From Microbacterium aurantiacum (lineage in GTDB: Bacteria; Actinomycetota; Actinomycetes; Actinomycetales; Microbacteriaceae): a DNA stretch of 64,000 nucleotides. A program made the translations under genes and the position numbers. Below are positions 1 through 8,452 of the stretch, in pieces. The stretch covers positions 1 through 64,000 of the forward strand of contig NZ_PGGU01000004.1 of NCBI RefSeq assembly GCF_002872075.1, in the 5' to 3' direction. The notes beneath the pieces were generated by a model. It was not told the DNA's origin. It worked only from the letters and a program-made list of their open reading frames with translations, and ran no database searches. How positions within the stretch are numbered: the stretch's first letter is position 1; every line of letters begins with the position of its first letter.

Positions 1-89
1 GCCGGGGGCTGCGTCTGCACGCCCCCGGCCGGGCCCGGTGTCCCGGGCGCGATCGCCGCGCCCTGCGGTGGCACGCGAGTGGTAGTCAT
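1..89 (-). CDS. Start of a probable sugar ABC transporter permease (cut by the left edge)
   Basis: An open frame begins with ATG 11 nt after the stop of the binding-protein gene and stays open to the edge (29 codons: MTTTRVPPQGAAIAP then more Pro/Gly/Gln). A flexible proline-rich cytoplasmic tail is a common start for permeases of the MalF/UgpA type, and the gene order binding protein then permease is standard. No transmembrane segment is inside the window, so the family is inferred from context. The start has no clear Shine-Dalgarno sequence, suggesting translational coupling. Bases 1-9 and 21-29 form a perfect 9-bp hairpin but lie inside this frame. Confidence 0.5.
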   Translation of the reverse strand, partial: MTTTRVPPQGAAIAPGTPGPAGGVQTQPP

Positions 90-99
90 GCGATTCCGC

Positions 100-1383
100 T
101 CAGGACTTCGCAGCGGCGCTGTTCACGGCGTCGACGATGTCCTGCGCCGTGCCCTGGCCGGCGAACATGTTCACGACCGCGACGTTCAGCGCGTTGCCCA
201 CGCTCTGGCCGTAGAGGGTGTCCAGCCACACGACGACATACGGTGCCGCGCTGTACGCGTCGAGGATGTTCTTCAGCACCGGGTCGGTGACGGCGGCCTG
301 AGCCTCGGAGGAAGCAGGCACCGTCTGGAACGCCTTCGCGTAGGCCTCCTGGTTGCCCTTCTCGGCGATGAAGTCGAGGAAGTCCACGCACTCCTTCGGC
401 GCGTTGACCCAGCACGAGAAGCCGTCGACGCCGCCCATCATGGCGCCGGCTTCGCCGTCGCCGCCCTCGACCTCGGGGAACGGGAACCAGGAGAGGTCCG
501 GGAGGGGCTTCTCATCTGGTGTCAGCGAGGCGATCACGCCGGGATCCCACGCGCCCATGAGCTCCATCGACGCCTTGTGGTTGGCGAGCAGGCCTGCCGA
601 GGAGCCGGCACCCTGCTGCGCGGTCGTCGTGAGGAACCCGTCGTTGAACGGCTCGGCATCGATGAGCTTCTGCAGGTTCTCGCCCGCGGTCAGCCAGCAT
701 TCGTCGTCGAACGTCCGGGTGGAGGCGGCCTCGTCGAGCGCGTCCTTGGAGCACGCGCGCAGGGCGAAATTGTAGTACCAGTGCGCGGCAGGCCACGCGT
801 CCTTCGCTCCGACGGCGATGGGCGCGACGCCGGAGGTGCGGAGATCGGCGGTGACGTCCGTCAGCTCCTCGATCGTCGTGGGCGCCGTCGTGACCCCGGC
901 CGCCTCGAACAGGTCGGCGGAATAGAAGATGCCGGACGGCAGCACGGCCGTGGGCACACCGTAGTTCTTGCCGTCGATCTCGAAGGCCGAGAGCGAGCTG
1001 CTGACGGCGGACTTCGTCGCGTCCGAGATCTTGTCGGTGATGTCCATCACCTGACCGGCTTCCACCACATCGGCGAGCTTTCCTCCACCGCGCGCCATGA
1101 AGATGTCCGGGCCCTCGTTGGAATTGAGCGAGGTCTGGAGCTTGCCGTCCATCTCCTCGTTCTGGATCGACTGCATCTTGACGGTGACGTCGGGGTACTT
1201 CGCCTCGAATGCGGCGATCGTGTCCTTCCAGTACTTCTGGCCGTCGCCGGTGGTCGAGTTCTGCCAGAACGTGAGCGTGACCTCGCCGTCGGCGGATTCG
1301 CCGGGCGAGGCGCTGCATCCGCCGAGCGCGAGAGCGCCCGCGGTCACGATGGCTGATGCCAGCAGGATCTTGGTGGCTTTCAT
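100..1383 (-). CDS. Carbohydrate ABC transporter substrate-binding lipoprotein
   Basis: Extracellular solute-binding protein (family 1 type) that would capture a sugar or oligosaccharide and deliver it to the membrane permeases encoded to the left. The 427-residue product starts with a lipoprotein signal peptide ending in LALGGC (Cys23 becomes lipidated), followed by a classic VTLTFWQNSTTG-type binding fold and acidic, aromatic-rich ligand cleft segments (WYYNFALRAC, LSWFPFPEV). Length is usual for the family. It is divergent from a LacI-type regulator, and a palindromic operator lies between them, so it is probably repressed in the absence of its sugar. The exact substrate cannot be told from sequence. 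Confidence 0.92.
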   Translation of the reverse strand: MKATKILLASAIVTAGALALGGCSASPGESADGEVTLTFWQNSTTGDGQKYWKDTIAAFEAKYPDVTVKMQSIQNEEMDGKLQTSLNSNEGPDIFMARGGGKLADVVEAGQVMDITDKISDATKSAVSSSLSAFEIDGKNYGVPTAVLPSGIFYSADLFEAAGVTTAPTTIEELTDVTADLRTSGVAPIAVGAKDAWPAAHWYYNFALRACSKDALDEAASTRTFDDECWLTAGENLQKLIDAEPFNDGFLTTTAQQGAGSSAGLLANHKASMELMGAWDPGVIASLTPDEKPLPDLSWFPFPEVEGGDGEAGAMMGGVDGFSCWVNAPKECVDFLDFIAEKGNQEAYAKAFQTVPASSEAQAAVTDPVLKNILDAYSAAPYVVVWLDTLYGQSVGNALNVAVVNMFAGQGTAQDIVDAVNSAAAKS

Positions 1384-1476
1384 GTGATTCCCGTTCTCTT
1401 CGTTGAGGGCCTCGTCGTGGTCAGCGTCACAGGGAGGCGTGGGAGAGCTTGGCGGGATCAGCCGACATCGTCAAAC

Positions 1477-1488
1477 GTTTTCGAAAAC
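1477..1488. promoter_or_regulatory. LacI-type operator palindrome
   Basis: GTTTTCGAAAAC is a perfect 12-bp palindrome with the central CG step typical of LacI-family operators. It lies between the start codons of the binding protein (1383, minus) and the LacI-family gene (1530, plus), where it could control both. Confidence 0.7.
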
Positions 1489-1529
1489 AGTTTCCGTCCG
1501 ATGGGGAGCCGACGCTACGCTGTGCAGAC

Positions 1530-2537
1530 ATGAGCGGACGAACGACGATCCACGACGTCGCCAAAGCGGCGGGAGTCTCGGTCTCCACGGTCTCCAAAGC
1601 GGTCAACGGACGATACGGAATCGCGGATGCCACGGTTCGGCGCGTCCTCGACTCGGTGCGCGAGCTGGGGTACGAGTCCAGCCTGGTCGCCAGCAGCATG
1701 CGGGCGCGACGCACCGGGGTGATCGGCGTTCTCCTGGCGGACTTCGAGCCGTTCAGCGCCGAGATCCTCAAGGGCGTCGGATCCGCGGCGCACGGAACCG
1801 CCTTCGATCTGCTCGCGTACAGCTCGCGCCAGGGAGCATCCGAGGGCTGGGAGCGACGCTCGCTGAGCAGGCTGTCCGGCACCCTGATCGACGCGGCGAT
1901 CATGGTGACGCCGACGGTCGTGAGCGCATCGACGGAGATCCCGGTGGTCGCGATCGATCCGCATACCGGCCGGGCGGGGCTCCCCACGGTGGAGTCCGAC
2001 AGTTTCGGCGGCGCCCTGGCGGCCACGCGGCATCTGATCGAGCTCGGGCATCGGCGGATCGGTTTCCTGGCAGGGCGCCCCGACCTGCGCTCAGCCGGCC
2101 TCCGCGACGCCGGCTACCGGCGGGCGCTGGGAGATGCCGGCATCCCCGTCGATCCCGCTCTGATCGGCATCGGACGATACGACCTGGAGACGACGCGGGA
2201 ATCGGCTCGGGTCCTGCTCGCCGGCGACAGCCGCCCGACGGCCGTCTTCGCCGCCAATGATCTCTCCGCGATCGCGGTCATCGACGTCGCCCAGGAGCTG
2301 GGGTTGCGGGTGCCGGACGACCTGTCGGTGATCGGCTTCGACGATGTCCCCGAGGCGTCCCGGAGGGCGGTGCCGCTGACGACCATCCGGCAGCCGATGA
2401 ACCGCCTCGGAGCGGTCGCCGCAGAGATGGTGTTCACCCTGCTCTCCGGAGCGCCGCTGGAACAGCTGCACGTGATCCTGCCCACGAGGCTCGTGGTGCG
2501 GGCGACCACCTCATGCCCCGGAGTCAGTCCGCGCTGA
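1530..2537 (+). CDS. LacI-family transcriptional regulator
   Basis: DNA-binding repressor with an N-terminal helix-turn-helix (TTIHDVAKAAGVSVSTVSKA, about residues 4-23), a hinge and a periplasmic-binding-protein-like sensor domain ending in the usual dimer region (FDDVPEASRRAVPLTTIRQP). I chose ATG 1530 (335 aa) because the HTH begins there as in the family; the longer frame from 1449 would run through the operator. A -10-like TACGCT lies 8 nt before the start, so the transcript may be leaderless. It most likely senses the sugar imported by the divergent ABC system. Confidence 0.92.
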   Translation: MSGRTTIHDVAKAAGVSVSTVSKAVNGRYGIADATVRRVLDSVRELGYESSLVASSMRARRTGVIGVLLADFEPFSAEILKGVGSAAHGTAFDLLAYSSRQGASEGWERRSLSRLSGTLIDAAIMVTPTVVSASTEIPVVAIDPHTGRAGLPTVESDSFGGALAATRHLIELGHRRIGFLAGRPDLRSAGLRDAGYRRALGDAGIPVDPALIGIGRYDLETTRESARVLLAGDSRPTAVFAANDLSAIAVIDVAQELGLRVPDDLSVIGFDDVPEASRRAVPLTTIRQPMNRLGAVAAEMVFTLLSGAPLEQLHVILPTRLVVRATTSCPGVSPR

Positions 2538-3372
2538 GCCCGACCGTCGCGCGCACGAAATCCCATGCGGGGGCGGCGAGCTGCGCCGACAGCCGCGCGT
2601 GCGCGTCGAAGCTGCGCTGGCCCGGCCAGTCGGGCGGGAGCAGCTGCGCGGGAAGGCCGGGATCGCGGTAGGGCAGCACCCGCCATGCGTCGATGAGACG
2701 CACGTACGCGGCGAACGGCTCGGAGACGGCATCCGGCAGCGCCACGATAGACTCCTGGAACAGTTCGTGCTCGGCGCGCAGGGCAGTGAGATCCCACCAA
2801 CCCGCCACGGCGGTGGCGAGAGACCCGGCGACCTGCGGGGTCTGCGTGCGGAACAGCGTCGCCGACTCGCGGGCGTCGAGCTCGGCCAGGATGTCCTCGA
2901 CCTCGTCCTGCAGGTACCCGGGGCAGATCCACAGCGCGGGGGAGACCATGCCGCAGCCGATCCACTGCAGTCGGCGGCGCAGCCGGTGCCGCAGGTCGCG
3001 GCGGGTCTCCGGGATCGAGAACGACAGCAGGCACCACGGATCCCCGATGGCCATCTGCCGCACGTCGAAGATGCGCCGGTCGCCGCGCTCGAGCATGGGG
3101 ATCGCCGCGGGGTTGAGCCGATAGCCGATGCCGCCTTCGCGGGCGGCGAGAAGCAGGCCCTTCTGCTTGAGGCGCGTGAACCCGGTGCGGGCCTGGGCGG
3201 GCGGGATGCCGAGGCGGCCCGCGAAGCGCACGAGGTCGGATGCGGAGATCCAGCCGTCGAGGCGGCGCAGGTAGAGGCCGATGAACGTGCGCAGCAGCGA
3301 GGCGGTGCTGCCGGGGCGTGCATCGATGTCGTCGAGGATCACGCCCTCCGAGGGTGCCTGCGAGCTCTGCAT
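2524..3372 (-). CDS. PaaX-family transcriptional regulator
   Basis: Product of 282 aa with the PaaX layout: an N-terminal winged helix (TASLLRTFIGLYLRRLDGWISASDLVRFAGRLGI followed by a recognition helix containing TGFTRLKQKGLL), a middle domain and a C-terminal helical domain. PaaX proteins usually repress aromatic catabolism genes and respond to CoA-thioesters. Here it is the last gene of the kynurenine run, 4 nt after kynU, so it probably regulates tryptophan or anthranilate breakdown; the effector is unknown. It converges with and overlaps the end of the LacI gene by 14 bp. Confidence 0.8.
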   Translation of the reverse strand: MQSSQAPSEGVILDDIDARPGSTASLLRTFIGLYLRRLDGWISASDLVRFAGRLGIPPAQARTGFTRLKQKGLLLAAREGGIGYRLNPAAIPMLERGDRRIFDVRQMAIGDPWCLLSFSIPETRRDLRHRLRRRLQWIGCGMVSPALWICPGYLQDEVEDILAELDARESATLFRTQTPQVAGSLATAVAGWWDLTALRAEHELFQESIVALPDAVSEPFAAYVRLIDAWRVLPYRDPGLPAQLLPPDWPGQRSFDAHARLSAQLAAPAWDFVRATVGLSAD

Positions 3373-3376
3373 CCGA

Positions 3377-4591
3377 TCACCCGCGCAGGGCGTCCCTGAC
3401 CGCCAGGACTCCGGTCACCGTCTCGACGTGCGAGGTGCTCAGCGGCGAGAGACCGAGGCGGATCCCATCGGGGAAGCGGAAGTCCGGGATGATGCCGTCC
3501 GCCCACAGCCGCTGCGTCACCGCGCGGAAGTCGGGGTGGCCGATCGTGACGTGACCGCCGCGCGACTCCGCATCCCGTGGGCTCAGCAGCCGCACCCCGA
3601 GCGGGGCGAGCGTCTCGTCGTACGCCCGGACGGCGAGGTCGGTGAGCGACCTCGACTTCGCCCGGACCAGCTCGATCGTCGACTCCTCGATGAGATCGAG
3701 CATCCCCTGCATCGCGAGCATCGAGGTGACCGGCGGAGTGCCGCTGAGCAGCTGGCGGATGTCGCCGGCCGGGGCGTACTCCGGCCCCATGGCGAAGATG
3801 TCGGCCGCGCTCCACCAGCCCTGGATCGGCTGCTGCAGCACGCCCTGATGCTCGCGGCGCAGATAGGCGAACGCAGGGGAGCCCGGTCCGCCGTTCAGGT
3901 ACTTGTAGGTGCAGCCGACCGCCATGTCGACACCCCAGGCGTCGAGCTGCATCGGGACGACGCCGACCGAGTGGCAGAGGTCCCACATCATCAGCGCGCC
4001 GGCCTGATGCGCGACGGCGGTGATCGCCGGCATGTCGGCGAGGGCTCCCGAGCGGTAGTCGACGTGGCTGAGCGAGACCAGCGCCGTCCGTTCCGAGACG
4101 ACAGCTGCGACGTCGGCCGGTCGCACGCCGTGCACCGGGTCGGGCTCGAGCCAGCGCAGGGTCATCCCGGTCTCGGCGGCGACGCCTTCCGCGAGGAAGC
4201 GGTCGGTCGGGAAGTTGCCCGCCTCGATCACGAGCTCGGTGCGGGCGGCATCCGCGGCGGCCGCGGCGCGCATCAGCTTGTAGATGAGCACGCTGGTCGA
4301 ATCGGCGACGACCGTCTGGCCGGGCGCGGCGCCGAGCGCGATGCGCCCGATCCGGTCGCCGAGCTCGAGGGGGAGCGCCATCCACTGCTCGTCCCACGAG
4401 CGGATGAGCCTCGTCCCCCAGTCGTCGCGCACGAATGCGGCGAGCTTCTCGGGGATGTCCTTGAGCGGCCGCCCCAGCGAGTTGCCGTCGAGATAGGCGC
4501 TGACTCCCGGCGCTTCTGCGAAGGCGTCGAGGTGCGCGGCGAGTGGATCGGCGTCATCGAGCGCGCGAGCCGTGTCGAGGAGGTCGGTCAT
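3377..4591 (-). CDS. kynU: Kynureninase
   Basis: PLP enzyme that splits L-kynurenine into anthranilate and L-alanine. The 404-residue protein has the fold type I aminotransferase layout with the N-terminal substrate segment (YLDGNSLGRPLKDIP), the cofactor Asp/His region (MMWDLCHSVGVVPMQLD) and the PLP-binding lysine in CTYKYLNGGPGSPAF. Length matches bacterial KynU. It starts 1 nt after the stop of the amidohydrolase gene, itself overlapping kynA, so the three are cotranscribed. Confidence 0.95.
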   Translation of the reverse strand: MTDLLDTARALDDADPLAAHLDAFAEAPGVSAYLDGNSLGRPLKDIPEKLAAFVRDDWGTRLIRSWDEQWMALPLELGDRIGRIALGAAPGQTVVADSTSVLIYKLMRAAAAADAARTELVIEAGNFPTDRFLAEGVAAETGMTLRWLEPDPVHGVRPADVAAVVSERTALVSLSHVDYRSGALADMPAITAVAHQAGALMMWDLCHSVGVVPMQLDAWGVDMAVGCTYKYLNGGPGSPAFAYLRREHQGVLQQPIQGWWSAADIFAMGPEYAPAGDIRQLLSGTPPVTSMLAMQGMLDLIEESTIELVRAKSRSLTDLAVRAYDETLAPLGVRLLSPRDAESRGGHVTIGHPDFRAVTQRLWADGIIPDFRFPDGIRLGLSPLSTSHVETVTGVLAVRDALRG

Positions 4592-4592
4592 G

Positions 4593-5615
4593 TCACACCT
4601 TCAGGGGTCGGGCGTCGAGGGGGTCGAGAGTCTTCTGCGTGAGACGGAGCAGCGTCGATGCCGGATCGAGGGGATCCTGCGGCGCGAGCGCTCGCAGCAG
4701 GTCGACGCCGTCGATCCCGGCTTCGCGCAGGGCGGCGACCTCAGCGGGATTCAGGCCGACGGGCGTCGGGCCGTTGCCCATGTCGGTGCCGTAGAGCACG
4801 GTGCCCCCGGCGGCGTGGAAGCGGCGCACGTTGTCCAGTGCCCGTACACGGTCCGCTCCGTCGTGGATCGCGAGCGTGGAGATCCAGGAGACGGATGCCG
4901 CCTGCGCGGCGATCTCATCGTCAGTGAGGCGTTCAGTGAACGGTGCGTGCGCGAGCATGCGGACACCGAGTCGTGCCGCGCGCTGCGCCTCGCCATCTCC
5001 CTCGGCGTGCGCGACCACCGGCAGGCCACGGCCAGCCGCGAGCACGACGATCGTGCGGAGGGTCTCGTCGCCGAAGACGGGGCCGGCTGTGCTGTTGCAG
5101 GCGACCTTGATGACGGATGCTCCGGCATCCGCCATCTCGGTGATCACCGCCTCGGCGTCCGAGATGGTCGCGATCTCACGCCACGACCCGGCCGGCGCCC
5201 AGTCGCGGTCCGATGGGTATCCGCCCGACGCGGTCAGGAACGCCCCCGCGAACTCGATGCGGCACGATCCCCCCGCGTGCGAGGTCGAAAAAGCATCCGA
5301 AAAGGGCGATTCCGATGCGTTTTCGACCTCGCGGAAAGGCGCAGATGTACTTTTGGCCCCGCTACGCGCGTCAGCGGCGAGGGCGCGCAGCACGCTGGGG
5401 TTCCCGCCGAGGTCGATCACACGCCCGAGCGTGGAGTGGGCGAGGAGCGACGAGTCGACGAGTTGCAGGTGCACGTGATGGTCGGTGAAGCCGCCGACGA
5501 TGACGCCGTCGAGCCGGGGGAGGTCGGCGGGCGGCCGCTCGTCGCGCAGCAGCATCCGGTCGTCGAGGATGCCGTCGCGCAATCCTTCGCCGTCGAAGAA
5601 CGTGGCGGCCTGCAT
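4593..5615 (-). CDS. Metal-dependent amidohydrolase, candidate N-formylkynurenine formamidase
   Basis: About 340 aa starting at MQAATFFDGEG; its ATG shares one base with the kynA stop (TGATG). Visible metal-site features of the amidohydrolase superfamily are FTDHHVHLQL (HxH), the lysine in GASVIKVACNST, His in VVAHAEGDG and MLAHAPF, and a late Asp in VLYGTDMGNG. No usual kynurenine formamidase (cyclase-like kynB) lies in the run, and this gene sits exactly between kynA and kynU, so it may do that step; this is inference. A segment of about 30 residues (from about SGAKSTSAPFREVE to TSHAGGSC) looks like an insertion and is encoded by a palindromic element at 5279-5332. The longer frame running upstream into kynA is not real. 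Confidence 0.85.
   Translation of the reverse strand: MQAATFFDGEGLRDGILDDRMLLRDERPPADLPRLDGVIVGGFTDHHVHLQLVDSSLLAHSTLGRVIDLGGNPSVLRALAADARSGAKSTSAPFREVENASESPFSDAFSTSHAGGSCRIEFAGAFLTASGGYPSDRDWAPAGSWREIATISDAEAVITEMADAGASVIKVACNSTAGPVFGDETLRTIVVLAAGRGLPVVAHAEGDGEAQRAARLGVRMLAHAPFTERLTDDEIAAQAASVSWISTLAIHDGADRVRALDNVRRFHAAGGTVLYGTDMGNGPTPVGLNPAEVAALREAGIDGVDLLRALAPQDPLDPASTLLRLTQKTLDPLDARPLKV
5279..5332. repeat. Palindromic element inserted in frame in the amidohydrolase gene
   Basis: Arms 5279-5297 (GCGAGGTCGAAAAAGCATC) and 5314-5332 are inverted copies with one mismatch in 19 bp, separated by a 16-nt loop. The 54-bp unit is a multiple of three and is translated. Its low-complexity product (Ser, Glu, Phe rich) interrupts an otherwise normal domain between AADAR and RIEFAGAFL. 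Confidence 0.7.
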
Positions 5616-6469
5616 CAGCTGCCGATCGAGGTGCGCACGGTGTACAGCTCGGGGAAGAAGGTCAGTTCCAGGGCGCGCTGCAGGAAGCCGGCGCCGCTGG
5701 ACCCTCCGGTGCCGACCTTCATGCCGATGGTCCTGGTCACCGTCTTGAGGTGACGGAAGCGCCAGAACTGGAAGTTGTCCTCGAGGTCGACGAGGTCTTC
5801 GCATGCCTCGTACAGATCCCAGTGCTCCTGGTGGTTCTCGTAGATCTCGCGGATCGCGGGCACGAGGGCGGGGGATTCGCGGTACGGCAGCCGCACGTCG
5901 CGCTCGAGGATCTCGGCCGGGATCGGAAGTCCACGTCGTGCGGCGAAGCGGAGGAACTCGTCGTAGACGGTGGGCTTCTCCCACTCGGCGGTGAGCAGGG
6001 CGAGGTTGGCCGGATGGTCGGCGAAGACCTGCAGCATCCGCTCGTTCTTGTTGCCCAGGGCGAACTCGACGGCCCGGTACTGCACCGACTGGAAGCCGGA
6101 GGAGTTGCCGAGCGCACCGCGGAACTGGGCGTACTCGGTGGGCGTGAGGGTGGCGAGCACCGACCACTGCTGGGTCATCACGTCCTGGATCTTCTTGACG
6201 CGTGCGACCCGCTTCAGCGCCTCGCGCAGGTCGTCACTGGCGAGCAGCTCGCGCGCGGAGGAGAGCTCGTGCAGCAGCTGCTTCAGCCAGAGCTCGGTCG
6301 TCTGGTGCTGGATGATGAACAGCAGTTCGTCGTGGTGCTCGGGGCTCGAGACCGGATGCTGCGCGGTGAGCAGCCGATCCAGGTCGAGGTAGGACCCGTA
6401 GGTCATCTTGCCCGAGAGGTCGGTGACGATCCCCGTCTCGAGTTCGCGCTCGTTCTGCTCGGTGCTCAT
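5615..6469 (-). CDS. kynA: Tryptophan 2,3-dioxygenase
   Basis: Haem dioxygenase opening the indole ring of L-tryptophan to N-formylkynurenine, first step of the kynurenine pathway. Hallmarks of the 284-aa protein: MTYGSYLDLDRLL, the substrate-binding HDELLFIIQHQTTELWLKQL helix, the FQSVQYRAVEF segment, the axial haem histidine in FRHLKTVTRTIG, and the closing loop GTGGSSGAGFL. Length is typical of bacterial TDO. It is preceded by its own promoter-like boxes that place the transcript start at or very near the ATG, so it can be expressed apart from the upstream amidase genes. Confidence 0.96.
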   Translation of the reverse strand: MSTEQNERELETGIVTDLSGKMTYGSYLDLDRLLTAQHPVSSPEHHDELLFIIQHQTTELWLKQLLHELSSARELLASDDLREALKRVARVKKIQDVMTQQWSVLATLTPTEYAQFRGALGNSSGFQSVQYRAVEFALGNKNERMLQVFADHPANLALLTAEWEKPTVYDEFLRFAARRGLPIPAEILERDVRLPYRESPALVPAIREIYENHQEHWDLYEACEDLVDLEDNFQFWRFRHLKTVTRTIGMKVGTGGSSGAGFLQRALELTFFPELYTVRTSIGS

Positions 6470-6475
6470 GGCCCG

Positions 6476-6503
6476 AATATATCACCGATGTGGCGGGCGT
6501 CAC
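6476..6503 (-). promoter_or_regulatory. Probable kynA promoter (leaderless)
   Basis: Read on the minus strand: GTGACG (-35-like, 6503-6498), 16-nt spacer, TATATT (-10, 6481-6476), then 6 nt to the kynA ATG. No Shine-Dalgarno fits in such a leader, supporting a leaderless mRNA. The -35 overlaps the stop codon of the small membrane protein gene. Confidence 0.6.
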
Positions 6504-6706
6504 AGATCTGAAATGTTGGCCTGATGCTTCCTCACGTAGGCGCGCTCACTGCGGCGACGGTTCGCGGCGAGGATGCCGTCGATCATGATCCGGAGCACAA
6601 CGTTGAGACCGATGGGGATGAGCAGAAGGAGCACGATTCCGACAGTGATGATGCCCATCCAGAACGGCAGGGCGAAGATCGCGTAGACGAACGCTCCGTT
6701 GTCCAT
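6500..6706 (-). CDS. Small membrane protein of unknown function
   Basis: A 68-residue protein with one strongly hydrophobic N-terminal stretch that may form one long or two short membrane helices (ALPFWMGIITVGIVLLLLIPIG), then a basic amphipathic tail (AANRRRSERAYVRKHQ). I do not recognise the family. It lies between the amidase gene (30 bp) and kynA (30 bp) on the same strand, and may be cotranscribed with either. Confidence 0.65.
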   Translation of the reverse strand: MDNGAFVYAIFALPFWMGIITVGIVLLLLIPIGLNVVLRIMIDGILAANRRRSERAYVRKHQANISDL

Positions 6707-6736
6707 GCGCTCAGCCTAGACCTGCGCTCTCGGCCG

Positions 6737-8452
6737 TCAGAGGCGCGGGGTGCGCGGTGGCGGCGTGCGGCGGGAGCCGGGGGTGCCGATCGTCTCGAAG
6801 CCGGCGGCGAGGCGCAGCAGTTTCCCGTCGTCGTAGGCACGGCCCGCGAACGTGAGGCCGATCGGCATGCCGATGTCGGCCATGAGTCCCATCGGAACCG
6901 TGACGGTGGGGATGCCGAGGTGGCGCATCGCGAGGTTGCCGTTGGCGATCCAGGTGCCGTTGCGCCAGCCGAGATCGGCGGATGCCGCGTTCACGTCCAT
7001 GTCGGCCGGGCCGACATCGGCCACGGCCGGGAACACGACGGCGTCGAGGTCGAGGGCGTCCATCCACGCTTCGAGGTCTACACGGCGCGTCTCCTCCAGC
7101 CCGCGCAGACCGGACTCGAGTTCCGGCATCACGTCGAAACCGGCGCCGGGGTTGTCCCGCACCCAGCCCGGATACTCGGCGATGTCGTCGTCGAACCCGG
7201 TGTAGCGGTCGGGCAGGGCGCCTTCGGGATGCGGGAAGATCGCGGCTCCCTCGACGTCGGCCAGCGTGCGCAGTCGGGCGTCGCCGTTCGCCTGCAGGAA
7301 GTCCTCCCAGCCCCAGGCCGAAAGGTCGACGATCTCGCGCTTCAGGTACTCGGGCGAGACGAGACCGCGGGTGGCGATCGTCGGGGCGCCCGGCCGGTCG
7401 CCCTCGTAGTTCGAGACCACGGGGAAGTCGACCTCGACGACCGTCGCACCGGCCTCGTCGAGATCTCGGCGAGCAGCTTCCCACTGCGCGATGATGCTGG
7501 CGCGCGTGTCGATGCGCCGGCCGGTCGGGCCGCCGATCCCCGGGCTCTCCGCCGTGCCGGCATCCGGGTCCGCGTTGATGTACATCCGCGGGATGCCGAC
7601 CCGCGTACCGGCGAGGGCGCTCGCCGCGTCCACGGCCAGCTCCGGGTATGACGCCGGGCGCAGGGAGGATGCCGGCGGAATCGCGACCCAGGGCTGCACT
7701 CGCCAGAAGTCTCCGCGGGTCTCGACGTCGTCGGCGACGATCACGTCGAGCACCTCGAGCAGGTCGGCCATGTTCCTCGTGTGCGGCACGACGACATCCA
7801 TCGTCGGCACGAGCGGCCAATTGCCGCGCACCGAGATCACGCCGCGGGAGGGCGTATACGCGCACAGGGCGTTGTTCGTGGCGGGACCGCGGCCGCTCGA
7901 CCAGGTCTCTTCGCCGAGCCCGAAGGCGGCGAAGCTCGCGGCGGTCGCCGTGCCGGAGCCGTTCGACGAGCCGGAGGCGAAGGGAGCCGTCAGGAAATCG
8001 GCGTTGTACGGGCTCTCCGCGCGGCCGTACACGCCGCGCTGCATGCCGCCGTTCGCCATCGGCGGCATGTTCGTCAGGCCGAGGCAGATCGCCCCGCCGG
8101 CCCGGAGCCGTTCGATCGTGAACGCATCGTGCTGGGCGACGAGGTCCCGGAAGGCGGGGCTGCCCGCCGCGGCGGTGAGCCCGCGCACCAGGTAGCTGTC
8201 CTTCGCCGTGTACGGGATGCCTTCGAGCGGACCGAGCGTCTCGCCGCGGGCGCGACGGACATCGGACGCGGCGGCTTCGGCGCGGGCATCCGGGTTGGAG
8301 ACGACCACGGCGTTCAGCGCCGTCTCGGTGCCCGGGGCATCGAACACCGCGATGCGCGCGAGATAGGCGTCGACGAGATCGACCGCGGTCGTCGCCCCCG
8401 TCTCGAGGGCGCGGCGGAGGTCGGCGATGGAGGCTTCGACGACGTCGAACAT
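6737..8452 (-). CDS. Amidase (amidase signature family)
   Basis: A 571-aa amidase-signature enzyme hydrolysing a carboxamide. The catalytic Ser-cisSer-Lys triad is visible: the lysine in PYTAKDSYLVRG, the cis-serine and nucleophile serine region in ASGSSNGSGTATAASFA, and the C-terminal FPAVADVGPADMD to GNLAMRHLGIPTVTVP segment. Its start codon shares one base with the stop of the agmatine deiminase-like gene (TGATG), so the two are translated together and may act in sequence on a nitrogenous substrate. The actual substrate is unknown. Confidence 0.92.
   Translation of the reverse strand: MFDVVEASIADLRRALETGATTAVDLVDAYLARIAVFDAPGTETALNAVVVSNPDARAEAAASDVRRARGETLGPLEGIPYTAKDSYLVRGLTAAAGSPAFRDLVAQHDAFTIERLRAGGAICLGLTNMPPMANGGMQRGVYGRAESPYNADFLTAPFASGSSNGSGTATAASFAAFGLGEETWSSGRGPATNNALCAYTPSRGVISVRGNWPLVPTMDVVVPHTRNMADLLEVLDVIVADDVETRGDFWRVQPWVAIPPASSLRPASYPELAVDAASALAGTRVGIPRMYINADPDAGTAESPGIGGPTGRRIDTRASIIAQWEAARRDLDEAGATVVEVDFPVVSNYEGDRPGAPTIATRGLVSPEYLKREIVDLSAWGWEDFLQANGDARLRTLADVEGAAIFPHPEGALPDRYTGFDDDIAEYPGWVRDNPGAGFDVMPELESGLRGLEETRRVDLEAWMDALDLDAVVFPAVADVGPADMDVNAASADLGWRNGTWIANGNLAMRHLGIPTVTVPMGLMADIGMPIGLTFAGRAYDDGKLLRLAAGFETIGTPGSRRTPPPRTPRL

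Noticed and set aside
1-29. Perfect 9-bp hairpin resembling a terminator
   Set aside because: It is inside the open permease frame and has no T-run; more likely a by-product of GC-rich codons, although an mRNA-stability role cannot be excluded.
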